From: JAYOEY01 sp038120295
Lineage (GTDB): Bacteria; Pseudomonadota; Alphaproteobacteria; MPNO01; UBA2964
Direction: 5' to 3'
Length of the DNA stretch: 26,270 bases
Assembly: GCA_038120295.1 (NCBI GenBank)
Contig: JAYOLL010000034.1
Location: 1 to 26,270 of the forward strand
Below, piece after piece: positions 24,257-26,270 of the stretch. Every line of letters begins with the position of its first letter. The stretch's first letter is position 1. The notes under the pieces are model-generated. The model did no database searches. It saw nothing but the letters and a program-made list of their open reading frames with translations, and was not told the DNA's origin. Made by a program: the position numbers and the translations under genes.

Positions 24257-25189
24257 ATGAGACTTGTGGTTAATGGAATGCAGCCGTTCGGCAAGGCTGT
24301 GCTGGACAGGCTGGTAGAACGCGGAGAGGAGATCGTCGGGGTCTACTGCCCCGAGGACAAGGACGGGCGCGTCGATCCCCTGACCCAGGCGGCGCGCGAT
24401 CACGGCCTGCCGGTATTCCAGCCCAAGAGCTTCAAGACCGAGGAAGCGGCGGAGCATGTCGCCTCGCTCAACGCCGACCTGCAGGTCATGGCCTATGTCC
24501 TCAAGCTGGTGCCGGAGAGCTTTCTCTACGTGCCGAAGATGGGCTCGATCCAGTATCACCCTTCCCTGCTCCCCGAACATCGCGGGCCGAGCTCGATCAA
24601 CTGGCCGATCATCCAGGGCAAGAAGAAAACCGGCCTGACCATCTTCTGGCCCGATAACGGGCTCGATACAGGGCCTGTCCTGTTGCAAAAGGAGGTCGAG
24701 ATCGGTCCCGACGACACGCTCGGTTCGATCTATTTCGACCGGCTGTTCCCGATGGGGGTCGAGGCCATGCTGGAGGCGATCGATCTGGTGCGCGACGGCA
24801 AGGCGCCGAAGATCGTGCAGGATGAATCGAAGGCCACCTACGAGAGCTGGTGCCGCAAGGAGAATGTCGGCCTCGACTGGTCGCAACCGGCGCAGGCCGT
24901 CTACAACATGATCCGCGGCGCCAATCCCCAGCCCGGCGCCTGGACCAGTTTTGGCGACCGGACGGTCGAAATCTTCGACAGCGCTCTCTCCGCGGACGCA
25001 AGCGGCGCCCCGGGCGAGATCGTCGACATCGACGCGGATGGCTTCACTGTGGCGGCAGCCTCCGGCGGCGTCCGGGTGCTCCGCGTCCGCAGCGGTTCTC
25101 GCGAAAAGGTGTCCGGCGCACAGTTTGCAGCGGATGCGGGGCTCAGGACCGGCGATGTGCTGAAAACCGCAAAAGAAGAAACAGACTGA
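24257..25189 (+). CDS. Stand-alone ALDH1L1-type 10-formyl-THF hydrolase/formyltransferase domain protein
   Basis: The 310-residue protein has an N-terminal formyltransferase domain (1-195) and a C-terminal FMT-C-like beta barrel (about 205-305). From memory of the family it matches the N-terminal hydrolase domain of 10-formyltetrahydrofolate dehydrogenase (ALDH1L1) better than methionyl-tRNA formyltransferase. Shared stretches include YHPSLLPEHRG, SSINWPIIQGKKK and IFWPDNGLDTGPVLLQKE. Catalytic His101 and Asp137 are spaced 36 residues apart, as in ALDH1L1. The usual first residue of the FMT NxH motif is Gln99 here. The carrier and dehydrogenase domains of ALDH1L1 are missing. A GGAG site precedes 24257. 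Its neighbours suggest a pterin/folate context. Confidence 0.85.
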   Translation: MRLVVNGMQPFGKAVLDRLVERGEEIVGVYCPEDKDGRVDPLTQAARDHGLPVFQPKSFKTEEAAEHVASLNADLQVMAYVLKLVPESFLYVPKMGSIQYHPSLLPEHRGPSSINWPIIQGKKKTGLTIFWPDNGLDTGPVLLQKEVEIGPDDTLGSIYFDRLFPMGVEAMLEAIDLVRDGKAPKIVQDESKATYESWCRKENVGLDWSQPAQAVYNMIRGANPQPGAWTSFGDRTVEIFDSALSADASGAPGEIVDIDADGFTVAAASGGVRVLRVRSGSREKVSGAQFAADAGLRTGDVLKTAKEETD

Positions 25190-25199
25190 CGAGGCCGCC

Positions 25200-25839
25200 T
25201 TGCGCAACAACATTGCAGGCCCCGGCAACGTCGTTCTGACCTTCGCCACGCCGATCCTGAAGAAAACCATTGCCGATACGGCAACGGTCAATGAAGAGCT
25301 GAAACGCATCGCACTCGAACGCGAGAAAACGATGCCCAGCACCGGACGCAGCAATGTCGGCGGTTGGCATTCCAATGACGACCTGTTCGACTGGCCGGAA
25401 CCCGAAATCGCAACCTTTCGCAGCTGGGTGGGGGAACCGGTCGGCGAGATCACCAATATCGATCTCGACGGGCGGATCGACGGCAACCGGGACGTACAGA
25501 TGGATGGCGGCGCCTGGGTCAACCTGTGCCGCGACGGAGGGTACAACAAGATCCATAACCACCCGGGCTGCAGCTGGTCGGGCGTCTATTACGTCACGCT
25601 GGGCGAGCCCGACCCGGACGCTCCTCCGGAAGCGGGCAAGATCGAGTTTCTGGACCCGCGCATGGGCGCCACCGAGACCGGGGTTCAACGGGCCGGATGC
25701 CGTCCCCAAGCTTCGTATAGAACCGGAACCGGGCATGATGGTGATATTCCCGTCCTGGCTGTACCACTACGTAAACCCGTTTCGCGGCAAGGGCGAACGC
25801 ATATCGATTGCGTTCAACGTGACGCTCAGGTTCAGCTAG
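25200..25839 (+). pseudogene. TIGR02466-like putative 2OG-Fe(II) oxygenase, interrupted by a +1 frameshift
   Basis: Reading from the TTG at 25200, the first frame gives a family-like N-terminal part: SNVGGWHS, GGAWVNLCRDGGYNKIHNHPGCSWSG and KIEFLDPRMGATETG, up to residue 161. It then leaves the family. The conserved remainder (FNGPDAVPKLRIEPEP, MMVIFPSWLYHYVNPF, RISIAFNVTL) is in the +1 frame and ends at 25839. Dropping one G from the four-G run at 25680-25683 restores a single 212-residue protein of normal family length. His119/His121 and the WLYH histidine are likely iron ligands. The single base may be a real mutation or a sequencing error. The gene starts 10 nt after the formyl-THF hydrolase-like gene, so it belongs to the same operon. 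Confidence 0.8.
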
Positions 25840-25926
25840 GACATCGCTTTCGGGAGGAATCGAACAGCCGAACCGGCGCATTGGGGGAGTCGGAGGGGCC
25901 TGCGCCGGCCCGGCTGCTCTGGTATC

Positions 25927-25953
25927 ACCCCGCATAACGCTAAATTGCGGGGT
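25927..25953 (+). terminator. Hairpin after the oxygenase gene
   Basis: ACCCCGCA (25927-25934) pairs perfectly with TGCGGGGT (25946-25953) around an 11-nt loop. It lies 87 nt after the oxygenase stop. No T tract follows, so it is only a moderate terminator candidate for the dehydratase-formyltransferase-oxygenase operon. Confidence 0.35.
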
Positions 25954-26019
25954 CGGACAGTAAATATGCAAATACCGTGCCAAGAATGGATTCGCGTCGG
26001 AAGAACAGCCCCCGGTTTC

Positions 26020-26034
26020 TTAACCTTCTGTTAA
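26020..26034. promoter_or_regulatory. CtrA-like binding site (TTAA-N7-TTAA)
   Basis: TTAA at 26020-26023 and TTAA at 26031-26034 are separated by exactly seven bases (CCTTCTG). This matches the CtrA cell-cycle regulator site known in alphaproteobacteria, TTAA-N7-TTAA. It stands in A/T-rich sequence. No obvious CtrA target gene follows before tRNA-Ser, so it may be chance. Confidence 0.3.
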
Positions 26035-26121
26035 TAAAAGATAATCTGTCGATATGGTTAAAGAGTCAGGAAAATTCGAATCTGACCCGGCAGCCGGTTG
26101 AAGTATAAGGGCTGCGGATTC

Positions 26122-26161
26122 GCGATTTGACATCGCAATTTGAACCGGACCGGTTCGCGAT
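26122..26161. repeat. Compound inverted repeat with alternative pairings
   Basis: GAACCGG (26142-26148) and CCGGTTC (26150-26156) form a perfect inverted repeat around one base. Outside it, ATCGC (26132-26136) can pair with GCGAT on either side (26122-26126 or 26157-26161). It overlaps the poor tRNA-Ser promoter candidate. It could be an operator or a switchable RNA structure. Confidence 0.5.
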
Positions 26162-26169
26162 ATGTTACA

Positions 26170-26197
26170 AGGCGTCTCAGATTCAGGCGTCTCAGAT
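26170..26197. repeat. 13-bp direct repeat just before tRNA-Ser
   Basis: AGGCGTCTCAGAT occurs at 26170-26182 and again at 26185-26197, a 15-bp period. The second copy ends 2 nt before the tRNA. It may be a small duplication in the leader; no integrase or other attachment-site feature supports an att site. Confidence 0.8.
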
Positions 26198-26199
26198 AC

Positions 26200-26270
26200 G
26201 GACGGGTGGCCGAGCGGTTGAAGGCACTGGTCTTGAAAACCAGCAGGCGTGCAAGCGTCTCGTGGGTTCG
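26200..26270 (+). tRNA. tRNA-Ser (UGA anticodon), 3' end cut by the window
   Basis: The 5' 71 nt of a serine tRNA are visible. The acceptor strand GGACGGG is followed by TG and a D arm with GCC/GGC pairing (GCCGAGCGGTTGAAGGC). The anticodon stem is CTGGT/ACCAG around CTTGAAA, giving anticodon TGA. A long variable arm typical of class II tRNAs follows, and the window ends inside the T arm at GGGTTCG. Confidence 0.93.

Larger units (their letters stand above)
25840..26199. other. 360-nt intergenic region before tRNA-Ser
   Basis: I see no convincing gene here. A tiny frame at 26054-26101 (15 codons, MVKESGKFES...) has no clear ribosome binding site. The stretch does hold several non-coding signals, listed separately: a GC-rich hairpin, a CtrA-like site, a compound inverted repeat and a short direct repeat. 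A poor promoter candidate for tRNA-Ser, TTGAAC (26140-26145) and TATGTT (26161-26166), has only 15 nt of spacing. Confidence 0.5.

Noticed and set aside
26170..26270. Attachment site for an integrated element at tRNA-Ser
   Set aside because: The direct repeat lies upstream of the tRNA rather than at its 3' end, and no integrase or foreign genes are seen in the window.

Overview
This 26.3 kb window is GC-rich chromosomal DNA from an alphaproteobacterium; I cannot fix the genus from sequence alone. The lineage call rests on the ssb-gyrA-coaD order, the acidic insertion in the GyrA C-terminal domain, a LexA-independent compact core gene layout, and the long same-strand run mltB-rlpA-dacA-tmk-holB-metG-tatD-MBL hydrolase-mazG, as is common in that class. 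No insertion sequence, phage gene or CRISPR array is visible.

Layout. 1-2511: a class II aldolase and a GNAT acetyltransferase on the + strand, converging with a LigB/LigA-type extradiol ring-cleavage dioxygenase on the - strand. 2670-6786: the core block ssb, gyrA (sigma70-type promoter, TTG start, possible 12-codon leader peptide), coaD (overlapping gyrA by 8 nt) and tRNA-Lys(UUU). 6801-9290: a small metabolic locus in which a maleate isomerase/Asp-Glu racemase-family gene (-) diverges from an SDR and a 3-hydroxyisobutyrate dehydrogenase-like gene (+); the shared promoter region carries a symmetric operator-like repeat. The SDR lacks two residues of the usual catalytic tetrad. 9281-19234: the long - strand housekeeping run, transcribed from right to left: YdcF-family membrane protein, MltB, RlpA, DacA (cell wall), Tmk, HolB (DNA precursor and replication), MetG, TatD, a PhnP-like hydrolase and MazG. 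19348-21174: an Atm1-type ABC exporter on the + strand. 21225-21683: a short BLUF blue-light receptor on the - strand.

21775-25839 is the least ordinary stretch. A COG1237-type metallo-beta-lactamase protein and a formamidase-like alpha/beta hydrolase (- strand pair) diverge from a pterin-4a-carbinolamine dehydratase, a stand-alone protein resembling the N-terminal 10-formyl-tetrahydrofolate hydrolase domain of ALDH1L1, and a TIGR02466-like 2-oxoglutarate/Fe(II) oxygenase broken by one extra G. A five-copy 14-bp tandem repeat sits in the divergent promoter gap. Several of these families act on pterins, folates or formyl/formamide groups, so a shared one-carbon or pterin role is a reasonable but unproven idea.

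25840-26270: about 360 nt without a convincing gene, holding hairpins, a CtrA-like TTAA-N7-TTAA site, a short direct repeat and a large palindrome, then the 5' part of tRNA-Ser(UGA), cut by the window end.

The most testable oddities are a 13-nt G tract inside rlpA, where gain or loss of one base would remove the SPOR domain, the noncanonical SDR, the single-base frameshift in the oxygenase, and the gyrA leader.
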